NCBI GenBank assembly: GCA_019925795.1
Contig: CM034309.1
Span: 16,052,729 to 16,116,728, forward strand
DNA from: Dendrobium chrysotoxum
Lineage: Eukaryota > Streptophyta > Magnoliopsida > Asparagales > Orchidaceae
Length of the DNA: 64,000 nucleotides
Direction of reading: 5' to 3'
Position 1 is the first letter of the stretch, and every line of letters begins with the position of its first letter. Below the pieces are notes generated by a model, which ran no database searches, was not told where the DNA came from, and saw nothing but the letters and a program-made list of their open reading frames with translations. Both the position numbers and the translations under genes were made by a program. Below are positions 1-10,640 of this stretch, piece by piece.

Positions 1-822
1 GTTCCACTTCTGATGGTTCTTCTGTTTCTTCCTTAGAAAGCTTTTGAATTGCCTTGTGATTAAGGCAACATCATCGCTATCAGACCCGGAAGTGCTAGCA
101 TCTGAATCTTTGGCCTTTAGTGCCACTGTCTTCTCTTTCTTGCGTTCACCTGCATCATGTTGCCTTTGGTTCACCCCTTGCTCGTAAGCAATGAGTGATC
201 CAAGTAAGCTGTCAATAGAGTAAGTATTTAAATCTTTGGATTCAGTAATAGCAGTAATCTTAGCATCATAAGAAGCAGGCAAACATCTAAGAATCTTGTT
301 CACTCTTTCGTAGTTGGTAAGTTCTCTACCTAAAGCATGCAAAGAGGTAACAATCTGAGTGAACCTTGTGTACATTTCTGAAATAGTCTCACTAGGTTTC
401 ATGCGAAAAAGTTCGTAATCATGTAACAAGATGTTTAACCTAGACTGTTTGACTTCAGTTGTACCTTCATATGTTATACATAATCTATCCCAAATCTCTT
501 TTCCCGTTGTACAAGTAGAAACACGCATATAGTCCTCAGATTTTAAAGCACAAAAGAAACAGTTCAAACATTTGGCATTTAACTGTGCTAAATCACGATC
601 ATCAAACGTCCAATCAGCAAACGGCAATTCAGTTTTCACATTGTTAATCATTCGAAAAGGTGGTTCGTATCCGTCCTTAACTAACATCCACATGCGATAA
701 TCGATAGACTGAAGAAAAGTAGACATGCGTGTTTTCCAAAAGTCAAATGGAATGTTATCAAACAACGGTGGTCTAGTTATAGAATAACCTTCAGCAGTAT
801 TACGATTGTTACAGTTAGCCAT
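1..822 (-). CDS. gag: Gag (element X), N-terminal 274 codons, truncated by window edge
   Basis: Structural protein that packages element RNA in virus-like particles. The ATG at 822-820 lies about 40 bases inside the PBS and begins MANCNNRNTAEGY, the same start as element B gag. I read it by eye to the window edge and saw no stop. It covers the copia-type Gag domain (motifs FDFWKTRMSTFLQ, GKEIWDRLC, KPSETISEMYTRF). It stops before the zinc knuckle, which lies beyond the window. The equivalent frames in D and C are broken, so X is the only copy here with an undamaged gag start apart from B. Confidence 0.85.
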   Translation of the reverse strand, partial: MANCNNRNTAEGYSITRPPLFDNIPFDFWKTRMSTFLQSIDYRMWMLVKDGYEPPFRMINNVKTELPFADWTFDDRDLAQLNAKCLNCFFCALKSEDYMRVSTCTTGKEIWDRLCITYEGTTEVKQSRLNILLHDYELFRMKPSETISEMYTRFTQIVTSLHALGRELTNYERVNKILRCLPASYDAKITAITESKDLNTYSIDSLLGSLIAYEQGVNQRQHDAGERKKEKTVALKAKDSDASTSGSDSDDVALITRQFKSFLRKKQKNHQKWN

Positions 823-860
823 TGGATCAAATTCAAAAGTTTTTAAACAGAAATTTTGAA

Positions 861-876
861 TCCCGCTCTGATACCA
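861..876 (-). other. Primer binding site of element X (initiator tRNA-Met type)
   Basis: The minus strand reads TGGTATCAGAGCGGGA, starting two bases inside the LTR end. TGGTATCAGAGC is the standard PBS of plant copia elements, complementary to the 3' end of initiator tRNA-Met. It is intact here but altered in B and D. Confidence 0.9.
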
Positions 877-878
877 CT

Positions 879-2575
879 TGAAAGTTCGAAAGGGATGTTA
901 AGCCCTACTGAACTAGTCCCGAGGCTAACCAAGAGGGGGGGGTGAATTGGTTATTTAAAAATTTCACGATAACAACAAAAATCTTTTCGATACTTAGCAG
1001 CGGAAACAAGTAAACAATAACGAAAAGATCAACCAACGATAATCACCCAAGCAGTTTATATTGAAAAGTAAAATGCAAAACTGAATCAGAAAAGCAAACC
1101 AGATTTTATAGTGGTTCGGTCAACTTGACCTACGTCCACTCCCCGGAGCCTCCCCTCCGGGTATTGCACTAAACGAAAGTGACTCTCCTTTTGCTCCCAC
1201 AGCAAGGCGGAGAAGCCTGTACAAAACACCTCCTTTTCACCACACGGTGAGGCAGAGAACCCGACCTCCTTTCGCTTCCTCCTGAAGCAGGCAGAGAACC
1301 TTCGAACTCCTTTTGCTTCCACCTGAAGCGGGCAGAGAACCCACGAACTCCTTTCGCTTCCTCCTGAAGCGGGCAGAGAACCCGGATCTTCTTGCGAACG
1401 ATCCTCCCACGAAGAACACCGACTAGACGACAGACGACGAGCGGAGAAGACGACTCTGATCCGTGCTTGGAGCAACCTTAGTGAATCCCTCACTAACTCC
1501 CCCTCACAAGATCTCTTCTCTCTCTCCCAACTCTCTCTCTCTCTAGGATTTCTCAGGGAAGGAAGGCAGCAAAAGATTTTTCCAAATCTAGGAAAAAGTT
1601 CTTTTAAAGGAGGGCTTAAAATTTGCCCTAAATCTCAACTTGTCGGCCAAGATCGTCCCGGACGATCGGTAGATCGTCCTGTACGATCAGTTTAAATTCA
1701 GCTGTTTCAGCCTGGACGATCTGGCTCTTCTGGACGATCAGTAGAAAAAGTTGTTCATATCGTCCCGTACGATCCTGCGATCGTCCAGGACGATTAGTTC
1801 AAATTGAAGGAAATCATCCAGAAGACAGTTCGGGTCGTCCAGAGAAAACTGCGCTGGACGACCCAAAAATGACTTGATCGTCCCGGACGATATGGTAATC
1901 GTCCGGTACGATTAGTTCAAAAAGGCCCCAAATCGTCCTGTACATAGTTCTGGACGTACAGCTGAAATGCACAAGACGATCACGATCGTCCGGGACGATC
2001 CTGCGATCGTCCAGGACGATGTGATCGTATCAATTAAACATTAATTGCTTTCCTTAATTACCAGACTAATTTAGGCATGATTGTAGTGCATCGTCCAGGA
2101 CGATACACGTATCGTCCGGGACGATCAGACCAAAATACTTAAAATAAAACTTGCCTAACTTAATCTGGCGGCTGGAAATTTCTGATTTGAGCATATCGTC
2201 CCGTACGATCCATAGATCGTCCAGGACGATCTGCTTAATCAGACCCTCTTAACTTAGTCGCCCTAATTAGGGTTTCTATTTTAACTGGATCGTCCAGGAC
2301 GATGTGGATATCGTCCAGGACGATCTGAACAAAATTTCAACAGAAACTCTAATTCACTCAATCTCTCTCCCTGAGTGTGTGTGTGCAAGGTTACTTAGCT
2401 AGGGAATCAGTTACATTACAATTGACTCAATAAAAGGAAAAATTATACATTTGACACACTTGGACCCGATCTTGAGTTGGCTTGAGTAGCTTGCGGTCTT
2501 TTGTGCCTGAAACTGATTAGCCAAGAAAAACACACTGGAAACATGTTTGTCATCATCAAAACCAGATTTGCAACA
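879..2575 (-). repeat. 5' LTR of element X (1697 bp)
   Basis: On the minus strand it begins TGTTGCAAATCTGG and ends GAACTTTCA (TG...CA). In transcription order it holds U3 with seven dyad pairs (2324-1652), a TATA-like TTTAAAAG (1608-1601), a leader with a (CT)n tract and tandem 39-bp-type units near 1260-1385, and a homopolymer run (G on the plus strand near 937) by the inner end. Extra leader units account for part of its greater length than the B LTRs (1657 bp). Confidence 0.92.
1601..2324 (-). promoter_or_regulatory. U3 dyad array plus TATA-like box, element X
   Basis: Seven pairs of 15-bp dyads (ATCGTMC-N-GKACGAT) start at 1652/1673, 1759/1780, 1877/1898, 1985/2006, 2090/2111, 2195/2216 and 2289/2310. 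Every pair is 21 bp centre to centre. Pair-to-pair steps are 107, 118, 108, 105, 105 and 94 bp, the exact mirror of the steps in the B LTR. A TATA-like TTTAAAAG follows at 1608-1601 on the minus strand. Known: U3 of an LTR holds the element promoter. Inferred: the dyads bind a dimeric factor. Confidence 0.8.
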
Positions 2576-5383
2576 CAGTCAATTTTATGACAAAGGATAC
2601 AGTATCAAATTCCTGCCCACTTGCTGCATTTTAAGCTTAAATGATAAAGTTATTTTGTAGGGACAAAGGATCAACAACGTCTACAAGCTGGATGTAAGTT
2701 GCATTAAAGCTGAAAATTCAATTTGCTTAAAAACTGCTGCTTATGAGTCTTGGTTGTGGCATAGGAGATTGTGTCATGCCAGTATGAAAACTCTTTGGAG
2801 AGTCACCCAAAAGAACTTAGTTAGATGTGTGCCCAAGCTTAAGTTCACTAAGGATCACCTGTGTGATGCCTTTTAGTTAGGGAAGCAATTCCAGTCCTCT
2901 TTTCACTTTGTTAAGGACATTAGCACCTCTAGACCTTTAGAAGTCCTTCACATGGATCTCTTTGGACCCATTAGCACTACCAGCTTAGGGGGGAAAGTCT
3001 ATGGGTTTGTGATTATAGATGACTACTCGAGGTTCACTTGGATTAAATTTCTGTCACACAAATCTGAGTCTTTTGATGAGTTTAAGTCCTTCTCCACTTG
3101 GATTCAGAGGAAGTTAGGTTGTGAGATCTTGACTATTCATAGTGATCATGGTGGAGAGTTTGAAAATATAAAGTTTGGAAGTTTCTGTGAGGAGCAAGGG
3201 ATTAGTCACAATTTTTAAGCTCCTAGGACACCTCAGCAGAACGGGGTAGCTGAAAGGAAGAACAGGACATTAGTGGAAGCCGTGAGAGCCATGCTTACTG
3301 AGTATTCACTCCCAAAATACTTTTGGGCTGAAGCGGTCAACACTGCCTGTTATGTGCTGAATAAGGTGAATGTGATATCAAAACTGAACAAGACACCTTA
3401 TGAGATCATTAAGGGTAGAACTCCAAACCTATCCCACCTCCATGTCTTTGGCTGTAAGGTTTTCATTCTGAACAATGAGAAATCACCCTTAGGAAAATTT
3501 GACCCCAAATCTAATGAAGGAGTGTTCTTAGGCTATTCTAGTGTGGGAAAATCCTTTAGGGTGTTCAATAAGAGGACTTTAGTGGTGGAAGAGACAACTC
3601 ATGTGGTGTTTGATGAATCTGATCCTAAGGTGACTAGAGTTGAGGAAGAAGAAGAGGTAGAGGAGATTACCCTAGGGATTGAAAATACAAATCTGGAAGA
3701 GAGGGTAGAACCTCAAACCACACTTCCTAGAGATTTGAGATATTCTTCGAGTCATCCTAAAGAATTGATCTTAGGAGACCCTTCTGAAGGTGTTAGGACA
3801 ATGCATGGACTTAGGAAGGAAGTAAACCACTCTACCTTTATCTCAATGACTGAACCCACCAACATCAATCAAGCCCTTTCTGATGAGTTTTGGATCTTAG
3901 CTATGCATGAAGAATTGAATCAATTTGTAAGGAATGATGTTTGGGAGTTAGTAGAAAGACCGAGAAATCAAAGTATTGTGGGAACAAAGTGGGTCTTTAA
4001 GAATAAGATGAATGATTCTGGTATGGTGGTTAGGAATAAGGCAAGATTGGTGGCTAAGGGGTATAATCAGATAGAAGGGATTAATTTTGAGGAGACCTTT
4101 GCCCTTGTAGCTAGATTGGAAACCATTAGAGTGCTACTAGCCTTTACTTGTTATAAGGGATTTAAGCTGTTTCAAATGGATGTCAAGAGCGCCTTTTTAA
4201 ATGGGGTAATAAAAGAGGATGTTTTTATAGAACAACCCACAGGTTTTGAGAGTTCCCAATATCCAAATCATGTTTACAAATTAAAAAGGCCTTATATGGA
4301 TTGAAATAAGCACCCAGAGCTTGGTATGAGAGGCTTAGCACATTCCTGTTATAAAGAGAGTTTGTTAAGGGGAGCGTAGACACCGCCCTTTTTCTGAGGA
4401 GAATCGGGGATGACTTACTCATTGTCCAGATCTATGTTGATGATATAATTTTTGGATCTTCTGATAAATATTTATGTGATGAGTTTTCTAAAATAATGAG
4501 TAAGGCATTTGAGATGAGTATGATGGGAGAATTGTCCTACTTTTTGGGGTTTAGCATAAGGCAAATGGATGATGAAATCTTTCTCAATCAATCTAAATAC
4601 ACTAAGAACATTTTGAAAAAATATAAAATGGACAAAATCAAGCCAATCAATACTCCCATGTGCTCCTCTGTTCAGTTAGATAAGGATTCAAGTGGAAAAT
4701 TTGTTGATCAGAAGAAGTATAGAGGAATAATTGGATCACTGCTTTACCTGACTGCTAGCCGACCTGATATCATGTTTAGTGTCTGTCTTTGTGCTAGATT
4801 TCAGGCTGATCCTAAAGAGTCCCACCTGACTTCTGTTAAGAGAATTCTTAGATATCTTTTAGGGACCCCAAACCTAGGAATCTGGTACCCTAGGCACAGC
4901 ACCTCTTTTGAGATTATTGGATATTCTGATTCTGACTTTGCAGGGTGTAGGGTGGATAGAAAGAGCACTTCTGGAACTTATCAATTCATAGGATAGTCTT
5001 TAGTCTCCTAGTCCAGTAGAAAATAGAACTCAGTTGCACTTTTCACTACTGAAGTTGAGTACATTGCCTTAGGGAGTTGTATGGCCCAAGTTCTTTGGTT
5101 GAAGCAACAAGTCTTGGATTTAGGATTACATGTGGGCATAATTTCTATTCTGTGTGATAATACTAGTGCCATCTACATCTCTAAGAATCCAATCCAACAT
5201 TCTAGAACCAAACACATTGATATAAGGCATCACTTCATTAGGGACCATATTACGAAAGGGGACATTAAGCTACATCATCTAGCAACTAAAAATCAGCTGG
5301 CTGACATATTCACTAAACCACTGGCCTTTGACTCATTCAGTATTTTGAGGACCAAATTAGGAGTGATTGATATAAATGCTTGA
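2576..5383 (+). pseudogene. pol: pol remnant of element Y (integrase, RT, RNase H)
   Basis: The fragment starts at the end of protease and the pre-integrase domain (LWHRRLCHASMKTL). It continues through the integrase catalytic core (HMDLFGPIS, IHSDHGGEFEN), reverse transcriptase (motifs WVFKNKMNDSG, RLVAKGYNQIEG and a YVDD region near 4433) and RNase H, which ends DIFTKPLAFDS...GVIDINA. Stops occur near 2658, 2874, 3217, 4302, 4995 and 5024, and there is a frameshift near 4300. It can make no functional Pol. The TAG at 5024-5026 is shared with B and D. Confidence 0.9.
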
Positions 5384-6690
5384 TTCTGATGATTGCTGAT
5401 TTTTGATTTCTCTTGTTTTATTCTGCTTCTATTAGTTAGCTGTTTGATTTGATTATTTACTTTCTTTTATTTTTATTCTACGAATTTCTATTTTAGCTTT
5501 TGTGTTAGGTTGATTTGAGTATTTCTTTTGATGTAATTTTCTACCTATTTTTATTTACTTGTTCATCTCTATTATTTACTATTTTATGCTTTTCAAAATT
5601 CGATCACTGCTCGCAACTTCTGATAAATTGGATTTCTGACTGAGAGTTTTACCTTAATTTTATTCTGAAGCTGGTAAGCAGTGATTGATTCCACTGGATC
5701 AGTTAAAGGGAAGAAACATTGATGATTGTTTCTCTTCCTCTAATTCTTTTGCTGGTGTATTATTTCTTTGGATAAATATCCTCTTCAAAATTAAAATTTT
5801 AGTTTTTGAAATAGAGATTTATTTTATCTTCCTACAGTAATCTACCTCATATCAATAGTGCTTTCAAAGTCTTGAGTCATTATTTTGATTTTCTAAACCA
5901 AGTGATTGCACTTATCATACGACTTATGGCATTTGTTTTGTGAATAACTCTTCCTTATTGTGGAGAGCATCTCCTATGTCTGGAAGGTAATTTTACAGCT
6001 GAGATCCTTTATCGATTTTGAGAGGGAAAAAGATTACAAAAGATGCGCAATGCGCCAAATAAATTAAAAAAGAGGCATAAAATAAGCCCAAAGCTGAAAA
6101 GATGTGAAATATCGTCAAACTAAAAGATATCCAAAGTGTATCAAAAATCCAAAGATGCATAAAGTGCCAAACAAATTGAAAAAGAGGCATAAAATGAGCC
6201 CAACCAAGCTTTCTTCCCTTTCAGATCGTTAAATGCCTTAGAAAAACTTGTGCGCCACTTAATATTTTCAAAAGCTTGTGTTTGAAAAGCCTGATTTCTG
6301 GTTTATTACTTTGTAATACTATTATATCAGATAGTTTTCTAGAACGAGGCTTGAAAGGATCTCTTTTCGAATCTAATTTCTTTTCTTCTGAATTAGATTT
6401 TTGTTCTGAAGGGAATTTGCATCTATAAGGTGTCCGAGGTGGGAGTTACGAAAGTCAATTTTCTAACTTTTTTTTGGATTTCAGCACTATCAATCATCTT
6501 CTTATTGGCTTTTGAATTGAAAATTAGAGGAAAGTCTTTTTACTGGAGCAGATTGATCAAAAAAATCATTACTTTTGTGTTCTCATTTCACATTTTATTT
6601 CATTTGGTTTTATTTTTTCATTTTACTGTTTGTGTTTTTGGGATCCTGATCGTTCAGTTCCATCCTCCATCCTTTTCCTATTTTCTTCAC
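5384..6690 (+). other. Non-coding pol-to-ORF spacer of element Y
   Basis: No gene is visible. It aligns by eye with the spacers of B (18226 on) and D (39902 down to 38588). It contains two copies of a roughly 55-bp unit with AGATGCGCAA...GCGCC followed by GAAAAAGAGGCATAAAA (about 6040-6200). T-rich stretches lead into the internal dyad array. Confidence 0.7.
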
Positions 6691-7215
6691 ATCATCCTAG
6701 ACGATCCCCACATCGTCCTGGATGATCTTCTCCGTCCTGGACGATTCATCAATCATCCTGGACGATCCATTCATATCGTCCCCACACAGATCCTACTACT
6801 AAGTACACCAATTATTGGTGATCATGCCGGACGATCATTATATCATCCTAGATGATATGATCCATATCTTCTTGATCTGATCGAACGACTGCAATTGCGC
6901 AAATTATTGGTTATCGTCATAGACGATCCACTATATCATCCCGGACGATCCACGTGTCAGAAGCTAGACGATTCAAATTCAGCCCGTTCGACATATTTAT
7001 TGCATATCATCCTCGACGATCCACCTAATCGTCTTAGATGATACTTTTAGTCAATGGTCGTCCGGCCTGACTCCTCGGGATGATCGCCTGTGTCTAATCG
7101 TCCTGGATGATCGGACCGCCTTTTTGACCAATTGTCCTGGCCGTCATAATTGCACATATCATCCTGGACAATCTCGCGATCGTACGGGATGATCCGGCCA
7201 AGTTCTATTTAAATA
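6691..7215 (+). promoter_or_regulatory. Internal dyad array and TATA box before the extra ORF (element Y)
   Basis: The same dyad family as in the LTR U3 recurs here inside the element. The first pair is 6691-6705/6712-6726 and the last is 7158-7172/7179-7193, both with 21-bp centre spacing. Several further dyads and half-sites lie between them, many with CG-to-CA/TG decay. TATTTAAATA at 7206-7215 is 13 bases after the last dyad and about 60 bases before the ATG at 7276. The arrangement mirrors a U3 promoter, so I infer an internal promoter for the extra ORF. Confidence 0.65.
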
Positions 7216-7275
7216 ACCAATTTCTTCAAGTTTTTTCACACTTCTCCTTCCACTCTCCCTCAATTGTGCTTTCTC

Positions 7276-8414
7276 ATGGCTAGCGGGAAACGCTCCAGGC
7301 AAAAAGGTGCGAGTTCCTCGCGGGGAAATGTTGATCCCTGCTTTCTTAATACAGATGATCAGGCTGCCTACGAGTGCTATCGTGAGGTGGGGATCACGCA
7401 TTAAAAAATAGTAAACCCCCGCACCCTTACCTATCATATTCTTGATCTTTTCGTATACACCTCCCTCACCTTCATCCTTACCCTAGCCTTTCCCTTTAGT
7501 CTTGAACTTCTTCAAGTTTTCTTTGCCAACCTGCATATTTCTACTGACTATTCCACTCTTCGCTCGTATGTCAATCAACATCCTATGGAACTCACTACCC
7601 AAGACTTTCACAACATTCTTCAACTTTCTGTAACTGGTGACAAAATCCACACTCTTATTACTGACCCTGACTATGATTAGAGTGTTGAAAATCACTTTCT
7701 TTGCAATACGAATGCACCCTACCATGACAATGCTTGCACTTCACTTCTTAAGGATGCACGGACCATTCAGCACGTCCTTCGTTCCTCCGTCATCCCAAAG
7801 GCGGGGGATCGAATTTACATCACCCTGTTACTATCCTTGACCACATACTACATCTTGGCCCACTGGGAGTTTAATGCCACTGACCTTATTATCCGATACA
7901 TCGAGCACCTCACCACTATTACGGATCCGGGTCATAGGCATCGCCCAAATCTAGCTTTAGGTTATATCATTACATATGCCTTAGAAACAAAATATGACCT
8001 GTAGTATCCAATCCCTCCTGATGTCCCTCCTTCCTTATTCACAAATAATTCATTCCACGTCCTACACAGCACCCGACTACATCCGGAGCCCACCCCGTAT
8101 GTTGAGGAGGAAGAGGAAGAGGCTATTCTCGTTCCTGATGCACCCGATGCACCTGCTCCCCTTCTCATCGCTTCTCCTTTTGACCATCTGGTGCATCGCT
8201 TTGATCAGTGGGAGGCCAGATTCGACTCCTATGTTGTTGCGCAGGAGCAGCGGCATGCTGAGGACCTGCAGTGCTTCACTGACTATGCTGCTCAGCAGCA
8301 ACAACAGTATGACCAGGACATTGCCTGGATTGGAGCCCATTTTTCAGCCATTCACAGCTACTTCAACCACCACCGCCACCTCCTCCTTCTGATCAGGATC
8401 CGCCTCCATATTAG
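7276..8414 (+). pseudogene. Extra 3' ORF of element Y, PF20167-like, broken
   Basis: It begins with ATG at 7276 (MASGKRSRQKGASSSRG) and ends at TAG 8412-8414 in a proline-rich tail. The middle (VNPRTLTY..ILDLF, FSLELLQVFFANL, TTQDFHNILQLSVTGDKLHT) resembles the 'putative plant transposon protein' domain found near plant retroelements (PF20167, from memory, not searched). The C-terminus (WEARFDSYVVAQEQRHAED...) looks like a glutamine-rich coiled coil followed by a PPPPPP stretch. Stops at 7402 (TAA) and 7678 (TAG) and frameshifts, one near 8370, break it. D carries a better copy. Function unknown. Confidence 0.65.
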
Positions 8415-8672
8415 TGTTATGTTTTGTAGCTGTTGTTTCTGTGTTTTGTTTGCACTGTTTTTTTTTACTATTGGTTGTGTTATTTTTTGTTTACCCTCCT
8501 CCTTTTTGTGATGTCAAAAGGGGGAGTCAATTGTAGTAGTTTTTATTCTTGTTATATTTTATATTTGTGTTTCCTGTACTGCTCTAGTTATTCAATAAAA
8601 ATTGAAAATTTTATTTTTTGATCTCCTAGTTCTTTTATCTTTTAAATGATTGCACATATGTTTGCCATCATC

Positions 8673-8686
8673 AAAAGGGGGGAGAT
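8673..8686 (+). other. Polypurine tract of element Y
   Basis: AAAAGGGGGGAGAT lies directly before the 3' LTR, as expected for the plus-strand primer of reverse transcription. The matching tract in B is AAAAAGGGGGAGAT. Confidence 0.85.
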
Positions 8687-10379
8687 TATTACAAATCTGG
8701 TTTTGATGATGACAAACATATTTCTATTGTGTTTTGCTTGGCTAACCCATTTCAGGCACAAAAGATCACGAGCAACTCAAGCCAACTCAAGATCGGGTCC
8801 AAGTGTGTCTAAGTGTTCTATTTTCTTTTTCTTGAGTCAATTATAATGTAACTGATCCCCTAGCTAAGTAACCTTACGCACACACACTCAGGGGGAGAGC
8901 TTGAGTGAATTAGAGTTTCTTTTCAAGTTTTATTCAGATCATCCTGGACAATAGTCACATCATCCTGGACGATCATGTAAAAATAGAAATCCTAATTAGG
9001 GCGACCAAGTTAAGTGTGTCTGATTAAACAGATTGTCCGTGACGATCCAAACATCGTACGGGATGATATGCTCAAATCAGAAATTCTCAGCCGCCAGATC
9101 AAGTTAGGCAAGTTTTTATTTTAAGATATTTGGTCTGATCGTCATGGACAAACTAGTATAATCATGCCTAAATTAGTCTGGTAATTAAGGAAAATAATTA
9201 ATATTTAATTGATACGATCATATCATCCAGGACAATCGTAAGATCGTCCGGGATGATTCGGATCATCTATTGTGTTTCAGCTGTACGTCCAGAGCGGTCA
9301 TCAGGATGATTTTGGCCCTTTTTGAACTAATCATCCGGGACTATACCCTTATCGTCCTGGACAATCAAGTCATTTTTAGATCATCCAACACAAGTTTCTC
9401 AAGACGACCAGAGCGATCTTCTGGACAAAATTCCTGGATTTACACTAATCATCCCAGACGATCGCAAAATTGTATGGGACGATATAAATAATTTTTTCTA
9501 CTGATCGTCCAGAAGAGCCAGATCGTCCAGGCTGAAACAGCTGATTTTGAACTAATCGTACAGGATAATATTTAGATCATCCTGGATAATTATTGCCGAC
9601 CAATTGAGATTTAGGGCAATTTTAGAGCCCTCCTTTAAAAGAAATTTTTCTTCAATCAAGAAAAATCTTTTGCCACTTTCCTTTCCAGAGAAACCCTAGA
9701 GAGAGAGAGAGTTTAGGAGAGAGAGAAAGGATCTCGTGAGGGGGAGTTCGTGAAGGGTTCACGAAGGTTGCTCCAAGCAAGGATCAGAGTCATCTTCTCC
9801 ACTCGTCCTCTTTCATCGTGTTGTTGTTCTTTGCGAGAGGATCTTCGGTAAGAAGTTCCGGGTTCTCTGCCCGCTTCAGGAGGAAGCAAAAGGATCCGGG
9901 TTCTCTGCCCGCTTCAGGAGGAAGCAAAAGGAGTTCGGGTTCTCTGCCCGCTTCAAGAGGAAGCAAAAGGAGTTCAGGTTCTCTACCTGCTTCAGGATGA
10001 AGCGAAAGGAGGTCAAGTTCTTTGCTTCACCGTGACGGTGAAAAGGAGTTTTTGTACAAGCTTCTCTGCCTTGCTGTGGGAGTGCAATACTCAGAGGGGA
10101 GGCTCCGGGGAGTGGATGTAGGTCAAGTTGATCAAATCACTATAAATATCTAGTGTGTTCTTTCTGATTACTTTTTGTACTTTAATTTTCTATGATTATC
10201 TGCTTGGGTGAATCTAGTGCTTAATCTTTTCGTTTGAGTATTTACTTGTTTCTACTGCATATCATAGAAAATATTTTTACTGTCGCTCTCAAATTTTTAA
10301 ATAACCAATTCACCCCCCCCCCCTCTTGGTTAGCCTCGGGACTAGTTCATCAGGGCTTAACATCCCTATCAAACTTTCA
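8687..10379 (+). repeat. 3' LTR of element Y (1693 bp)
   Basis: It begins TATTACAAATCTGG, a decayed form of TGTTGCAAATCTGG, and ends CAAACTTTCA at 10379. The U3 dyads are largely degraded, with CG changed to CA or TG. A TATA-like TTTAAAAG lies at 9634-9641. Four tandem 38-39-bp units (GGTTCTCTGCCCGCTTCAGG type) start at 9861, 9899, 9938 and 9977. A C-run near 10313-10322 lies close to the inner end. Confidence 0.9.
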
Positions 10380-10390
10380 CGCTCCATACT

Positions 10391-10640
10391 TGATCCTCTA
10401 TGTGAAGCAAGTTTCCTTCATATACGATCATCTAGACTCGATCCTCTGTACAGAGCAAGTTTCCTCTGTATACGATCATCCAGACTTGATCCTCTATATA
10501 GAGCAAGTTTCCTATATATACGATCATCCAGACTTGATCCTTTGTGTTAAGCAAGTTTCCTTCACATACGATCATTCCAGATCTGATCCTCTGTATAGAG
10601 CAAGTTTCCTCTATACACGATCATCCAGACTCAATCCTCT
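10391..10640 (+). repeat. 48-bp tandem repeat, five copies
   Basis: Units beginning GATCCTCTRTR and containing GAGCAAGTTTCCT and TACGATCATCCAGACT start near 10392, 10440, 10488, 10536 and 10585, with a decayed sixth near 10633. Steps are 48, 48, 49 and 48 bp. Open frames across it follow from the 48-bp (16-codon) period and are not genes. Confidence 0.9.

Larger units (their letters stand above)
1..2575 (-). mobile_element. Element X: SIRE-like Ty1-copia retrotransposon, 5' part
   Basis: Reading leftwards on the minus strand there is a complete 5' LTR (879-2575), a tRNA-Met-type primer binding site and an open gag that runs off the left edge. The right end TGCAACA-CAGTC meets plus-strand pol of element Y exactly where B's pol reads CATCAGTCAAC. 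CAGTC is therefore the likely 5-bp target duplication; its partner lies outside the window. The intact PBS, open gag and near-perfect LTR dyads make X the best-preserved copy here. Assignment to the SIRE/Maximus lineage rests on similarity to B and D, which show the long gag and the extra 3' ORF. Confidence 0.9.
2576..10379 (+). mobile_element. Element Y: SIRE-like copia retrotransposon, 3' part, interrupted by X
   Basis: Plus-strand order is pol fragment (2576-5383), spacer, internal dyad array (6691-7193), extra ORF remnant (7276-8414), polypurine tract and 3' LTR (8687-10379). The 5' LTR, gag and start of pol lie left of X and outside the window. Stops and frameshifts throughout, and many CG-to-TG/CA changes in the dyads, show that this is the most decayed member of the family here. 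Confidence 0.88.

Noticed and set aside
1..10379. X and Y as one inverted-repeat element
   Set aside because: X and Y run in opposite directions and the LTR of X abuts the middle of Y's pol at a CAGTC site, which indicates nesting.
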